Shown piece after piece: positions 25,734 to 35,684 of a stretch of 64,000 nucleotides of DNA. The first letter of the stretch is position 1. Each line of letters starts with the position of its first letter. The position numbers and the translations under genes are program-made. The stretch spans positions 62,001 to 126,000 of the forward strand of contig NZ_JACHCE010000009.1 of the NCBI RefSeq assembly GCF_014200605.1. Direction: 5' to 3'. This DNA comes from Pedobacter cryoconitis. Lineage in GTDB: Bacteria; Bacteroidota; Bacteroidia; Sphingobacteriales; Sphingobacteriaceae. The notes under the pieces were generated by a model. That model saw nothing but the letters and a program-made list of their open reading frames with translations, did not search any database and was not told the origin of the DNA.

Positions 25734-28382
25734 TTGAAGCTATACAAAACCACGTTTTTATTTATATTTTTAAACGTATTTATCCACCTTTCTGTAAATG
25801 CACAAGTCCGTATTAAGCTTACGGGCATGGTGCGGGACACGACAAATGCCGGAATTCCAGGCACTAATGTGCGTTTAATTTCTGACAGGGATACCTTAAG
25901 CACAAATACGGATACTAACGGCGGGTATAGTTTTTCTAATCTTAAAAATGGCACAGCAACACTTTTAATCAGAGGCATAGGTTATCAGTCTTATAGCACT
26001 GTTCTTACATTGAAGGAGGGTACCCCGGACCAAAACGTTCCTGCAGTAACTTTGAAATCAGCTACGCTTCAGTTGAATGAAGTGATCATTAAAGGAAATG
26101 TAGTTCCTATGCGGGTAATGAAGGATACCGTAGAATTCAATGCGGATGCTTATGCTGTTCATGAAAATGACAAGATCGATGATTTACTGAAACAGTTGCC
26201 CGGAGTTGAAATAGATAAAGACGGTAATGTGACTTCTGCGGGTAAAACACTGACCAAAATCCGTGTAAATGGTAAAGATTTTTTTACTGGTGATGTCAAA
26301 GAATTTATCTCAAAGTTACCCGCCGGTACGGTAGCCAGGCTCCAGTTTATTGATGACTATGGAGATAAAGCTAATTTTACAGGGATCAAAACGGGTGAAC
26401 CTCAGAAAATATTAAATGTTGTCCTTAAATCTGACCGCAATAACGGAAGTTTCGGCAGCGTAACAGCAAGTGGGGGAACTAATAAACGTTATGGGCTGAA
26501 TGCTAATGATTATATATGGCGGGATGTTAAACAGATTGGTTTTAATGGAAGTGCAGGTAATACCAATACAGGTGCTGGAATTAATACCAATGCGAACTTC
26601 GGAACGAGTTACAGAGATAAATTAGCTGAAAAACTAATTATTAGCGGTAACTATAATTATGGCTATAATAAAAATGAGAGTATACAGGAGAGTTCTGTAG
26701 AAACAGCGAGCTCACGTGGTACGCTTTATAATAAGTCGGTCAATTCAAACTCCTCGAAAAATAATACACACAACTTTGATATGAGCCTGGAATCAACTGA
26801 TGAAACAAATTATATCAGGGGGGGGATAAGAGGAGTAATACAAGGAACAAATAGTATTTCGGAAACTGATTCTAAACAAACTGGCGTAACTAAGCGGGAT
26901 TTAAATACGCAGCGTATGGGCAATCAGCGAAACCCAAATCTGAATGCTGACTTTTCTATGGCGCGTAAATTTAAAAAGACAGGCAGCGTATTTTCACTGG
27001 GCATATTTGCAGGTTCAGGTCTGACCAGTAATCGTACAGACCTGAATAATCAGATCAAATATTATGATGCTGTAACAGGCTTACCAGTTAAGGATTCTTT
27101 ATTAAATCAATTGGTAGATGAGCGTAACCGGACTACTAATGTGACTGCCAATCTTACCTTTACCGAACCTTTGGGTAAGAAAACTGATACACTGGTTAAG
27201 AAAAACCTGGATTTCAGTTATCTGTTCACTCTAAATCATACAAACAATGGCCTGGATACTAAAAACAGGGATCTCATGGGGAATATCCAGGACGTGGATT
27301 CATTAAGTAATACTTATACTTCTTCGTTTACCAAACATATCATAGGAATCAATTACAGGTACGAAACGAAAAAATTCAATTACGTTCTGGGGATTAACGG
27401 GCAGCCCACTTTATTAACAGGTTCATATGAGGGCCGGACTGATAAAGTTTACCGTGCCGGTTTTAATGTTTCTCCTATCGCACGCTTCAATTATACGCTT
27501 TCATCTAAAAATCAATTTAACGCTTTTTATACAGGAAATAGCGTGGAACCTAATTTTAACCAGTTGCAGCCTGTAAAGGACACAAGGAATCTTCAAAATG
27601 TAATCGTCGGAAACCCTAAGTTAAAAGCTGCATTTAACCATCTGATCAACTTAAATTATAACCATTCGAACCCAAAGGATGGCAGTAATCTGCAAGTGGG
27701 AATAAGAGGGGCTGTAACACAAAACCAGGTTGTATCCAATACAGTATTGAAAGATGATGGTCTTGGTGGCTATAATCAGGAAACTCATTATCTGAATACC
27801 AATGGTAATTATAATTTTGGTACCAATTATTATTGGTCTTTACCTTTTGCTAAAAGGAAATTTACATTTGAGCTGGTAGGAGGTGTCAACTATAACCGTC
27901 GTATCTCGTTCGCAGAGCAGGTGAAAAATATTGGTGAAGGAATTAATATCAATCAGAGAACAGGGTTACGTATGAACCGGAAATGGATTATACTGCATAC
28001 TTCTGCCAGTTATTCTTATAATAGTAATGTCTTTTCTATTCCAGGATTCGAATCTAATAAAATCCAGACCTGGGCATTTAATATGGATAGCAGGGTATTT
28101 ATATTAAAGAGTTTGATTTTAGGATTGAATGCTGGAAAGACCATTAATAAGGGATTTTCGGTTGCGGCAACAAACCCATTTATAATTAATGGCTCCATTG
28201 AAAAGTTTTTTTTCAAGAATAAACAGCTGAGTGTGAAATTGGAAGGGAATGACTTTTTAAATCAGGGTAACAACCTGAGCAGGTCAGTAGTGGATAATAC
28301 AACTACAGATAGCAGGACCAATCAGATTACAAGATATTTTTTACTGAGCCTTACCTGGAACCTGCAAAATTTTGGAGGATAG
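25734..28382 (+). CDS. Outer-membrane beta-barrel protein with carboxypeptidase-regulatory-like N-terminus (TonB-receptor-like)
   Basis: The 882-residue protein begins at a TTG codon, chosen because it directly starts a signal peptide (KLYKTTFLFIFLNVFIHLSVNAQ). Residues about 25-110 form a carboxypeptidase-D regulatory-like beta sandwich (VRDTTNAGIPGTNVRL). A plug-like part then includes DDLLKQLPGVEIDKDGNVT, and a long barrel ends in LSLTWNLQNFGG. This matches the OMP_b-brl_3 group of Bacteroidota outer-membrane proteins. The gene is not next to a SusD-like partner, so it is not a typical polysaccharide-uptake pair. Ligand unknown. A strong hairpin follows directly. Confidence 0.8.
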   Translation: MKLYKTTFLFIFLNVFIHLSVNAQVRIKLTGMVRDTTNAGIPGTNVRLISDRDTLSTNTDTNGGYSFSNLKNGTATLLIRGIGYQSYSTVLTLKEGTPDQNVPAVTLKSATLQLNEVIIKGNVVPMRVMKDTVEFNADAYAVHENDKIDDLLKQLPGVEIDKDGNVTSAGKTLTKIRVNGKDFFTGDVKEFISKLPAGTVARLQFIDDYGDKANFTGIKTGEPQKILNVVLKSDRNNGSFGSVTASGGTNKRYGLNANDYIWRDVKQIGFNGSAGNTNTGAGINTNANFGTSYRDKLAEKLIISGNYNYGYNKNESIQESSVETASSRGTLYNKSVNSNSSKNNTHNFDMSLESTDETNYIRGGIRGVIQGTNSISETDSKQTGVTKRDLNTQRMGNQRNPNLNADFSMARKFKKTGSVFSLGIFAGSGLTSNRTDLNNQIKYYDAVTGLPVKDSLLNQLVDERNRTTNVTANLTFTEPLGKKTDTLVKKNLDFSYLFTLNHTNNGLDTKNRDLMGNIQDVDSLSNTYTSSFTKHIIGINYRYETKKFNYVLGINGQPTLLTGSYEGRTDKVYRAGFNVSPIARFNYTLSSKNQFNAFYTGNSVEPNFNQLQPVKDTRNLQNVIVGNPKLKAAFNHLINLNYNHSNPKDGSNLQVGIRGAVTQNQVVSNTVLKDDGLGGYNQETHYLNTNGNYNFGTNYYWSLPFAKRKFTFELVGGVNYNRRISFAEQVKNIGEGININQRTGLRMNRKWIILHTSASYSYNSNVFSIPGFESNKIQTWAFNMDSRVFILKSLILGLNAGKTINKGFSVAATNPFIINGSIEKFFFKNKQLSVKLEGNDFLNQGNNLSRSVVDNTTTDSRTNQITRYFLLSLTWNLQNFGG

Positions 28383-28398
28383 TAAAGCTGAAAAATAA

Positions 28399-28424
28399 AA
28401 GCCCTGATAGAAATATCAGGGCTT
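28399..28424. terminator. Bidirectional terminator
   Basis: AAGCCCTGATA and TATCAGGGCTT form a perfect 11-bp stem with a 4-nt loop. The flanks are A-rich on the left and T-rich on the right, serving the converging outer-membrane and helicase genes. Confidence 0.85.
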
Positions 28425-28462
28425 CTTTATATGGAATAACTTATTTAAATAAAGCTAAATGA

Positions 28463-29788
28463 TTAATCTGTTTTTGCTTTAGGCCTTGAACCGTTGAATC
28501 TACGGTTACCACCACCATTACCACCACCCGGGGTTCTTTTTGCTCCGCTAAGGTTTGGTTTATATTCTGTTCTTTCAGAACGTCCGCCTCTTGAAGGCTT
28601 GCTTTTTCCTTTTACTTTTGCTGCTGCTGCGCCAGACATCAGGCTCTGCCAGCTCATTGCATAAGGATGATCTTCCTGAACAGGGATTTTAAGGGCAATT
28701 AATTTTTCGATATCGTCAAGATATTCTTTTTCTTCTCCATCACAGAAAGAGAAAGAAACTCCACTATTACCAGCACGGCCTGTACGGCCAATTCTGTGTA
28801 CATAAGTTTCCGGAACATTTGGCAATTCATAGTTGATTACGTGAGTCAGCTCATCTACGTCAATACCACGGGCAGCAATATCAGTGGCTACCAGGATACG
28901 GGTAGTTTTAGCTTTAAAATTAGTTAAAGCTCTTTGTCTTGCATTCTGTGATTTATTACCGTGAATTGCTTCTGCTTTTACACCTACTTTAATCAGGTCT
29001 TTAACAATACGGTCTGCACCATGTTTTGTACGGGTAAAAACTAATGCTGTCGTAATCGTTTTGTCCTTAAGAATATGGATCAGAAGATTTTTCTTGTCGT
29101 TTTTATCTACATAGTAAATGGATTGCTCAATTTTTTCTGCAGTTGAAGACACTGGTGTTACTTCTACTTTTAACGGGTCTGTTAAAATAGTATTAGCCAG
29201 TTTCTGGATTTCTGCTGGCATAGTTGCAGAGAAAAACAGTGTTTGTCTTTTAGAAGGTAATTTGGCAATAGTTTTCTTTACATCATGAATGAAACCCATG
29301 TCCAGCATTCTGTCTGCTTCATCCAGTACAAAGATTTCAATGTCTTTCAGGTTGATGAAACCCTGGTTCATTAAATCAAGTAATCTGCCTGGAGTAGCAA
29401 TAAGAATGTCTACACCACGGTGCAGGGCATCTGTCTGTGCTTTTTGTCCAACACCACCAAAGATAACCAGGTGACGTAAAGAAAGATTTTTACCATAAGC
29501 TTTGAAACTTTCTTCAATCTGGATGGCAAGTTCACGTGTTGGTGTTAATACCAGCGCGCGGATTGGTCTTGGTCCTTTAGTATTCTGATGTTCTTTATTC
29601 AGCAGTTGTAACATAGGAATTGCAAAAGCCGCTGTTTTACCAGTTCCGGTTTGCGCACAGCCTAGTAAGTCTCTGCTGGTTAATATAGTAGGGATAGATT
29701 GTTCTTGTATAGGGGTTGGGTTAGTATAACCCTCTGCTTGCAGCGCTTTTAAAATAGGCTCAATCAGGTTTAATTCTTCGAATAACAA
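28463..29788 (-). CDS. DEAD-box RNA helicase (RhlE-like)
   Basis: The 441-residue protein has all core motifs in order: the Q motif around residues 19-30 (GYTNPTPIQEQSIP), AQTGTGKTAAF, PTRELAIQ, GG, TPGRL, DEADRMLDMGF, SAT, ARGIDVDELTHVINYELP and HRIGRTGRAG. The C-terminal 60 residues are basic and rich in Gly, Arg and Ser (for example GGGNGGGNRRFNGSRPK), typical of RNA-binding tails. RhlE-type helicases remodel ribosome precursors or mRNA, often in the cold. A TATATTTG box lies about 105 nt upstream. The tail begins with an Ala-rich linker (MSGAAAAKVKGKSK). Confidence 0.92.
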   Translation of the reverse strand: MLFEELNLIEPILKALQAEGYTNPTPIQEQSIPTILTSRDLLGCAQTGTGKTAAFAIPMLQLLNKEHQNTKGPRPIRALVLTPTRELAIQIEESFKAYGKNLSLRHLVIFGGVGQKAQTDALHRGVDILIATPGRLLDLMNQGFINLKDIEIFVLDEADRMLDMGFIHDVKKTIAKLPSKRQTLFFSATMPAEIQKLANTILTDPLKVEVTPVSSTAEKIEQSIYYVDKNDKKNLLIHILKDKTITTALVFTRTKHGADRIVKDLIKVGVKAEAIHGNKSQNARQRALTNFKAKTTRILVATDIAARGIDVDELTHVINYELPNVPETYVHRIGRTGRAGNSGVSFSFCDGEEKEYLDDIEKLIALKIPVQEDHPYAMSWQSLMSGAAAAKVKGKSKPSRGGRSERTEYKPNLSGAKRTPGGGNGGGNRRFNGSRPKAKTD

Positions 29789-29891
29789 TGTGTTTGAAAT
29801 TTAATGTGTATAATAATGAAGAGACGTTAACAATCAGCAGGTGTTTAATTAATGAATTCCTTGCTGTTTAAAGAGTTACGTTTCGCTGGCG

Positions 29892-29899
29892 CAAATATA
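29892..29899 (-). promoter_or_regulatory. Candidate -7 box for the helicase gene
   Basis: On the minus strand this reads TATATTTG, an exact TAnnTTTG match. It implies a leader of roughly 95-100 nt, plausible for a cold-regulated helicase message. Confidence 0.4.
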
Positions 29900-29916
29900 C
29901 ATATAAGTTCCGTAAC

Positions 29917-31254
29917 TTATTTGTCTTCTTTAAAGCGGGTGAAAAACAAGAGGGCGAGTACGCATAAAACAAAGCCTACAACACCATTTAAACGCAGTCC
30001 AAAGTCGTGTCCGGGATCTTTACCGTAAATAGTAAGCATAGCGAAAAGTGCAATACCTAAAGTTTGTCCGAGTTTAACAAACAGATACTTGACAGCGAAA
30101 AACATGCCCTCGTGGTTTTCACCAGTCTCTCTGGTGTCTTTTTGTGCAATATCAGCAAGAATCGCATTAGGTAAAATACCAAGTGCAGCCAATGGAAAAG
30201 AAGCACAGACTACCAGAATATACATCTGCATCACCGGTGAAAAAGGCAGATGACCAAGGAAGTAAATAGTGACAAAAATAAGACTTAAGATAGCGAAAGC
30301 TGCCAGTACCAATGCTTTCCTGCCGTAATGTTTGGCTCCTGAATTAACAAATGGATAAAATAAAAGGGAAAGAACAACCATAAGTCCCATGTACTTTCCA
30401 CCATCAGATTCTGGTAGTTTCAAGAGTACACTGACAAAATAGAGTAACCCACTTGAGATGATACTTAATGCGGTATAATAGGCAAAATCAGAGATGAGGT
30501 AATACTTGAAATTTGAATTGCGAAAGGTATTTTTAATGGCTGGGATCAATGCGATATGCGTGGGTTTCCCATAGCTGTATTCCTTTTCATTGATAGTCAC
30601 TACCGGAAGGATCATCACCAGTCCGGAAAAGATACTGAGCCCGATGATGGTATATTGAAGCGCCTCCATTCTTTCTGGTATATGGAACAGATACTGAATC
30701 AGATCGGCAAAATTATTAGTCATTGCGGACAGGATCATTCCCATTACAAAACCAACCTGCTGGAAAGTAGATAGTTTTACTTTTTGTTCAGTAGTATGTG
30801 CTAATTCGGCCAGTAATGCATTGTAAGGGATGATATAGGTAGTGACTGACATGAAAAATCCGATCAGCATCAGCGTTAACCACCAGGCATTTGTTGTAGA
30901 TTCTGCCTTGACAAGGGGATGGAAAATTAATCCGCAAAAAATAACTGCAGGTATAATTGCATAACGCATAATCGGGATACGCCTGCCTTTAGGATTTTTG
31001 CTTCCATCGCTTACTGAAGCAATAAAGGGATCATAAAAAGCATCAAACAGTCTGCCTGATGCAGCAATGATTGAAAGAATATTAAAAGCACCGAAAACAA
31101 TCAGCTGAGGGACTAAAGGAGTTAAGCCAGAATGCGTAGGCGGCAGATAGAAATAGGGGAGCATCACAATAATAATATTGGTCATTATGCTCCAGCCCAT
31201 CATCCCGGCTGCGTAGGTAATCTCTTTACTTAAGGGCAGTTCCTTCTGCTGCAT
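29917..31254 (-). CDS. MFS transporter of the GPH (glycoside-pentoside-hexuronide:cation) type
   Basis: The 445-residue, 12-helix carrier has the GPH signature GRLFDAFYDPFIASVSDGSKNPKGRRIP near residues 66-93, matching the D-x-x-x-D-P-x-x-x-x-x-S-D motif of MelB-like sugar:cation symporters. A second short loop (KHYGRKALVL) divides the halves. Its start overlaps the end of the upstream permease gene by 29 nt, so the two are co-transcribed and probably translationally coupled. The substrate cannot be read; an amino-acid permease partner suggests uptake of a sugar or amino-acid conjugate only weakly. Confidence 0.82.
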   Translation of the reverse strand: MQQKELPLSKEITYAAGMMGWSIMTNIIIVMLPYFYLPPTHSGLTPLVPQLIVFGAFNILSIIAASGRLFDAFYDPFIASVSDGSKNPKGRRIPIMRYAIIPAVIFCGLIFHPLVKAESTTNAWWLTLMLIGFFMSVTTYIIPYNALLAELAHTTEQKVKLSTFQQVGFVMGMILSAMTNNFADLIQYLFHIPERMEALQYTIIGLSIFSGLVMILPVVTINEKEYSYGKPTHIALIPAIKNTFRNSNFKYYLISDFAYYTALSIISSGLLYFVSVLLKLPESDGGKYMGLMVVLSLLFYPFVNSGAKHYGRKALVLAAFAILSLIFVTIYFLGHLPFSPVMQMYILVVCASFPLAALGILPNAILADIAQKDTRETGENHEGMFFAVKYLFVKLGQTLGIALFAMLTIYGKDPGHDFGLRLNGVVGFVLCVLALLFFTRFKEDK

Positions 31255-32602
31255 CGGCTATTACTTTCTTTTTGTTGAATATTTTTGAAATAAAATAGAT
31301 GATTATGAATACTATAAATATATACAATCCATTCATAGCAGCGGATGGATCATCCTGATAAATACTAATTCCTACAAACAGATAAAATGCAATAAACAAT
31401 ACCGGAAGAACAGGATACCATTTCATCATATAAATACTATTTTTATCCAGATGAGCAGTGGTTCTGCGCAGGATAAAAAGTGTAGCCGCAGAACTTGCCG
31501 TTCCAATACATTCCAGGATGATCGAATAGTTTACAATTTTATCAAATGTCTGAGCGAAAAATAGCGTAATCATTACTAAAGCTGTAAAAGTTGTCAGGCT
31601 GACCACCATGACATCAGTTTTCTTGCTCTTTTGTGCAAAAACTGAAGGGAGTGCTTTTTCTTCTCCCATGGCAAACATAGCTCTTGGATTACTCAGCAGG
31701 TTGACATTGACATATCCGAGAACAGACAGGAAAATAACGGCAGAAAGTATAGTGAAGCCTGCCGGGCCAAAAATCTTTCCTGCTAATATAGCAGCAATAC
31801 TATGGGCTGTTTTTAATTGCTCAAAACCTATGACTTTGACGTAGGCATAATTGATTAACAGATAGAGGGCAATGATGATAAACAGTCCCACCTTGATCCC
31901 TTTGGGAATGATTTTTTTAGCATCCTTCACTTCTCCGCCAAGATTAATAGTTTGTGTATAACCTGCGAAAGAAAAGGTTACTGCGATAAGACAAATGCCC
32001 AGTGCCCGGCCATAATCTGACCATACCGGTAAACTTCCGGAGGCAGTTTTAAAGATAGGGGTAATGGTTTCTGTGTGCCCGCTGAAAAATATAGCGCAAA
32101 TCAGTGTAAGTACCAGTGTGATTTTAATCACGGTGAGGATATTCTGAACTTTGGAACTCGCTTTTAAGCCGAGCAGGTTGATGCAGTAAAAAATAAATAT
32201 GGTAATACCAGCAACAATAAGCCGGTAAAAATCAGTTTGCAGCGCTTGAGGAAAAATAACGCTGCTCAGATATTCTGACCCGATGAGTGTAACTCCTGCC
32301 ATGGAGGCGGCATTTGTTAACACTACGATACCATTAATCGCAAAGGCAACAGAGGGATGATAACAGGTAGAAAATATTTTGTAATAACCACCTGTGACAG
32401 GGAAACGTGAGCCTATTTCTGCATAGATCAATGCTCCGCAATAAGCAACTAAACCACCAATAATCCACGCTAAAAAGAATAATTCGGGTATCTGAGCCTT
32501 AGCGGCGACGTTAACTGGTGTACGAAAAATTCCCATTCCAATCACTAAACTGACTACGATCATAGACAGATCGAAAAGGGAAAGTTGTTTTTTAGGCTGC
32601 AT
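31226..32602 (-). CDS. APC-family amino-acid permease
   Basis: The 458-residue protein has 12 predicted membrane segments. The APC N-terminal signature SMIVVSLVIGMGIFRTP lies near residues 14-30, where the unwound G-x-G-x-F-type segment binds the substrate amine. EIGSRFPVTGGYY near 65-77 is also diagnostic. It resembles the L-type/LAT-like bacterial subgroup. The gene is transcribed away from parE and leads a two-gene unit with the MFS carrier downstream. The final residues NKKKVIADAAEGTALK form a soluble tail overlapping the next gene. Confidence 0.85.
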   Translation of the reverse strand: MQPKKQLSLFDLSMIVVSLVIGMGIFRTPVNVAAKAQIPELFFLAWIIGGLVAYCGALIYAEIGSRFPVTGGYYKIFSTCYHPSVAFAINGIVVLTNAASMAGVTLIGSEYLSSVIFPQALQTDFYRLIVAGITIFIFYCINLLGLKASSKVQNILTVIKITLVLTLICAIFFSGHTETITPIFKTASGSLPVWSDYGRALGICLIAVTFSFAGYTQTINLGGEVKDAKKIIPKGIKVGLFIIIALYLLINYAYVKVIGFEQLKTAHSIAAILAGKIFGPAGFTILSAVIFLSVLGYVNVNLLSNPRAMFAMGEEKALPSVFAQKSKKTDVMVVSLTTFTALVMITLFFAQTFDKIVNYSIILECIGTASSAATLFILRRTTAHLDKNSIYMMKWYPVLPVLFIAFYLFVGISIYQDDPSAAMNGLYIFIVFIIIYFISKIFNKKKVIADAAEGTALK

Positions 32603-32684
32603 GTATAGATAGAGTAATTAGCCGAAGGTAAGGCAAAATGTGTATTTGTTGAAACTTTGTGATTTAATTGAGGCAGGTATTCAT

Positions 32685-32692
32685 TAAATTTG
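32685..32692 (+). promoter_or_regulatory. Candidate -7 box for parE
   Basis: TAAATTTG is an exact TAnnTTTG match 18 nt before the chosen ATG at 32711. It overlaps the possible upstream start at 32690, which supports the later start. Confidence 0.5.
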
Positions 32693-32710
32693 CAGTTCTA
32701 CACAAAGATT

Positions 32711-34627
32711 ATGGCTGAACCTATATATAACGATGACAGTATACGGTCACTCGACTGGAAAGAACACATCAGATTACGTCCTGGTATGTATATCGGGAAG
32801 TTGGGTGATGGCTCTGCCCAGGATGACGGTATTTACGTCTTGCTAAAGGAAATCATGGATAACTCTATTGATGAGTTTGTGATGGGATCGGGCCGGATCA
32901 TCGATATCACTGTTTCCGATTCTAAAGTGAATGTGCGCGATTACGGCCGGGGTATCCCATTGGGTAAGGTGATCGACTGTGTGTCGAAAATCAATACCGG
33001 TGGTAAATATGATAGCAATGCTTTCCAGAAATCTGTAGGCCTGAACGGGGTGGGTACGAAAGCTGTAAATGCTTTGTCAACTAATTTCGTGGTACAATCT
33101 TACCGTGATGGAAAAACTAAAAAGGTGGAGTTTTCAAGAGGGGAAATCACCATGGATCATCCGGTTATTGATACCACGCAAAGAAATGGTACTGCAATTA
33201 CTTTTTATCCTGATGAGACTATTTTCAGGAACTACCATTACATCCCTGATTTTGTAGAAAGTATGATTTGGAACTATGTGTTCCTGAATACCGGATTAAC
33301 TGTTAATTTTAATAATCAGAAATATTTATCTGAACGTGGTCTTTATGACCTGCTGCATAAAGTGGCTGATGTGGAAAATATCCGCTATCCGATTATTCAC
33401 CTGAAAGGGAATGATATCGAGATCGCAATGACACATGGTCAGCAATATGGCGAAGATTACCATTCTTTTGTGAATGGCCAGCATACTACACAGGGTGGTA
33501 CGCATCAGGCGGCTTTCAGGGAAGCTGTGGTTAAAACTATCCGCGAGTTTTATAAAAAAGAATATGAGGCTTCTGATATCCGTTCTTCAATTATCGCAGC
33601 AATTTCTGTAAGGGTGCAGGAACCGGTTTTTGAGTCACAGACCAAAACTAAACTGGGTTCTCAGAATATGGGGCCGGAAGGGCCTTCTGTACGTACTTTT
33701 ATTAACGATTTCGTTAAAAAGGAACTGGATGATTATCTGCATAAACATACGGATGTAGCAGATTCTCTATTGAAGCGTATTCTGCAATCGGAGCGGGAAC
33801 GTAAAGATATTGCAGGAATTAAAAAATTAGCGAATGACCGTGCTAAAAAGGCATCGCTTCACAATAAGAAACTCAGGGATTGTAAAGTTCATTTCAGCAG
33901 CACGCATGAAAAACGTTATGAAACTACTTTATTTATTACCGAAGGAGATTCTGCATCAGGATCAATTACTAAATCAAGAGATGTAGACTGTCAGGCGGTA
34001 TTTAGTTTGAAGGGTAAACCTTTGAACTGTTATGAGCTGACTAAAAAGGTAGTTTATGAAAATGAGGAGTTTAACTTATTACAGCACGCACTGAATATTG
34101 AGGATGGGCTGGATGGATTACACTATAACAATATCGTAATCGCAACTGATGCCGATGTGGATGGTATGCACATCAGGTTATTGATGATGACTTTCTTCCT
34201 TCAGTTTTTCCCGGACCTGGTAAGAGCAGGACATGTGTATATTCTGCAAACCCCTTTATTCAGGGTACGTAATAAGAAAGAAACGATTTATTGCTATAGT
34301 GATGATGAACGTAAAAAAGCTATTGAAAAGCTAGGAAATAAACCAGAGATTACACGATTTAAAGGTTTGGGAGAGATTTCTCCGGATGAGTTTGGCTTGT
34401 TTATCGGTAAAGATATCCGTTTAGATCCTGTGATCCTGAAAGATCAGACAATTAAAAATCTGCTGGAATACTATATGGGTAAAAATACACCTGACAGACA
34501 ACAGCATATCATCAGGAATTTAAGAGTAGAAAAAGATACAGTAGAAGAGTTAGTTTCTTCTGATCTGGATGCTGCAACAGCAGCAGTTTCTGAAGATATT
34601 ATAGATGAAATTGCAGAATCGGCTTAA
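32711..34627 (+). CDS. parE: DNA topoisomerase IV subunit B
   Basis: The 638-residue protein is a type IIA topoisomerase ATPase subunit. It has GHKL ATPase motifs (EIMDNSIDEF, RDYGRGIP, GLNGVGTKAVNAL) in the first 150 residues, the transducer Lys region (QTKTKLGS), and the Toprim motifs EGDSASG and DADVDGMHIR. It ends with a C-terminal FKGLGE block. The full-length, GyrB-insert-free form and the partner gene parC at 44657 favour ParE over GyrB. The ATG at 32711 gives MAEPIYNDDS and a sensible leader; an alternative at 32690 would overlap the promoter box. Its stop overlaps that of the converging membrane-protein gene. Confidence 0.92.
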   Translation: MAEPIYNDDSIRSLDWKEHIRLRPGMYIGKLGDGSAQDDGIYVLLKEIMDNSIDEFVMGSGRIIDITVSDSKVNVRDYGRGIPLGKVIDCVSKINTGGKYDSNAFQKSVGLNGVGTKAVNALSTNFVVQSYRDGKTKKVEFSRGEITMDHPVIDTTQRNGTAITFYPDETIFRNYHYIPDFVESMIWNYVFLNTGLTVNFNNQKYLSERGLYDLLHKVADVENIRYPIIHLKGNDIEIAMTHGQQYGEDYHSFVNGQHTTQGGTHQAAFREAVVKTIREFYKKEYEASDIRSSIIAAISVRVQEPVFESQTKTKLGSQNMGPEGPSVRTFINDFVKKELDDYLHKHTDVADSLLKRILQSERERKDIAGIKKLANDRAKKASLHNKKLRDCKVHFSSTHEKRYETTLFITEGDSASGSITKSRDVDCQAVFSLKGKPLNCYELTKKVVYENEEFNLLQHALNIEDGLDGLHYNNIVIATDADVDGMHIRLLMMTFFLQFFPDLVRAGHVYILQTPLFRVRNKKETIYCYSDDERKKAIEKLGNKPEITRFKGLGEISPDEFGLFIGKDIRLDPVILKDQTIKNLLEYYMGKNTPDRQQHIIRNLRVEKDTVEELVSSDLDAATAAVSEDIIDEIAESA

Positions 34628-35637
34628 GCCGGTTCTGCCTTCGTATTTTTAGGATGCTGTGGCGGTAAAACGTCAACTTTCTCTTCTACCACGGTAATCT
34701 GTGTATGTACTGCATATTTACTTGGTCTGATGCCTTTGTCATATTTCTCTGCATAGGCCTGGGTAAATTCGGCACCGAAGTATAAAATAATAGAAGTATA
34801 ATAAATCCATAGCAGGATTACAATAATTGAACTTGCCGCACCAAATGCTGATGCCGGATTTCCTTTTTCAATATAAATACCAATCAGATATTTACCCAGA
34901 CTGAACAGGAGTGCTGTAAATAAAGCACCTATGATAGCCGATTTCCATCTTAGAATTACATCTGGAAGTACTTTAAAAATAATGGTAAATACAGCTGTAA
35001 CAGCTGCTAAAGTAAAAGCATTATTCAGAATATAGATTAAAAGAGTGGTCGTCGTATCTGCTACCGGAATAACTTCGCCTATTCTGCTTTGCGTAACCAG
35101 CTCTCCTAATTTGGAACCTAATCCAACTACAATACTGTTAATCACCAGTGAAACCAGTAACAGGAAACCCATAGAGATAATCAGTGAGAAAGAAAGCAGT
35201 CTGTTGGTCAGCATTTTTAACCAGCCTTTTTTAGGAACGGCTTTCACTTTCCAGATCATATTGATACTGTCCTGGATTTCAATGAAAATAGCAGTTGAAC
35301 CTACCACCAGTGTTCCAATCCCTATAATCAAACCAATAGTACTTTTACCGGTAAGATTAGCATTCGCCACAAATCCCTGTATTTGTTTAGCGGCTTCCGG
35401 ACCTACCATTTCATTGATCTGAGCAAATAATTCTGTTCCTGGATTAAGTTTATCACTGAAGAAAATACTGGCAGCAGAGATGACAATTATAATTAAAGGG
35501 GTTAAAGAGAAGATCGTATAATAAGCAAGCGCGGCACTTAATTTCATCACACGATCCTCGATAAAACCTTCCCCGGCTGCTAAAAACAGGTGGTAAAGTG
35601 CTTTGAAGAAATGTTTGATCTGATGTATTACTTTCAT
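34624..35637 (-). CDS. YihY/BrkB-family membrane protein
   Basis: The 337-residue protein has six membrane segments. The family signature DRVMKLSAALAYYTIFSLTPLIIIVISAASI lies at residues about 23-53, followed by LWIYYTSIILYFGAEFTQAYAEKY near 280. The C-terminal 35 residues are polar. Members were once called tRNase BN or serum-resistance BrkB, but the present view is an inner-membrane protein of uncertain transport or envelope role. Its stop codon shares TTAA with the stop of parE on the other strand, so the two genes end on the same bases. Confidence 0.88.
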   Translation of the reverse strand: MKVIHQIKHFFKALYHLFLAAGEGFIEDRVMKLSAALAYYTIFSLTPLIIIVISAASIFFSDKLNPGTELFAQINEMVGPEAAKQIQGFVANANLTGKSTIGLIIGIGTLVVGSTAIFIEIQDSINMIWKVKAVPKKGWLKMLTNRLLSFSLIISMGFLLLVSLVINSIVVGLGSKLGELVTQSRIGEVIPVADTTTTLLIYILNNAFTLAAVTAVFTIIFKVLPDVILRWKSAIIGALFTALLFSLGKYLIGIYIEKGNPASAFGAASSIIVILLWIYYTSIILYFGAEFTQAYAEKYDKGIRPSKYAVHTQITVVEEKVDVLPPQHPKNTKAEPA

Positions 35638-35684
35638 TGGGTTTTTCTTAGATGAGTTTTAAACTCCTGAGATCTGTTTTTGTT

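Noticed and set aside
35045..35422. Plus-strand open frame of 125 codons inside the BrkB-type gene
   Set aside because: Antisense shadow of the membrane-protein gene; no start signal.
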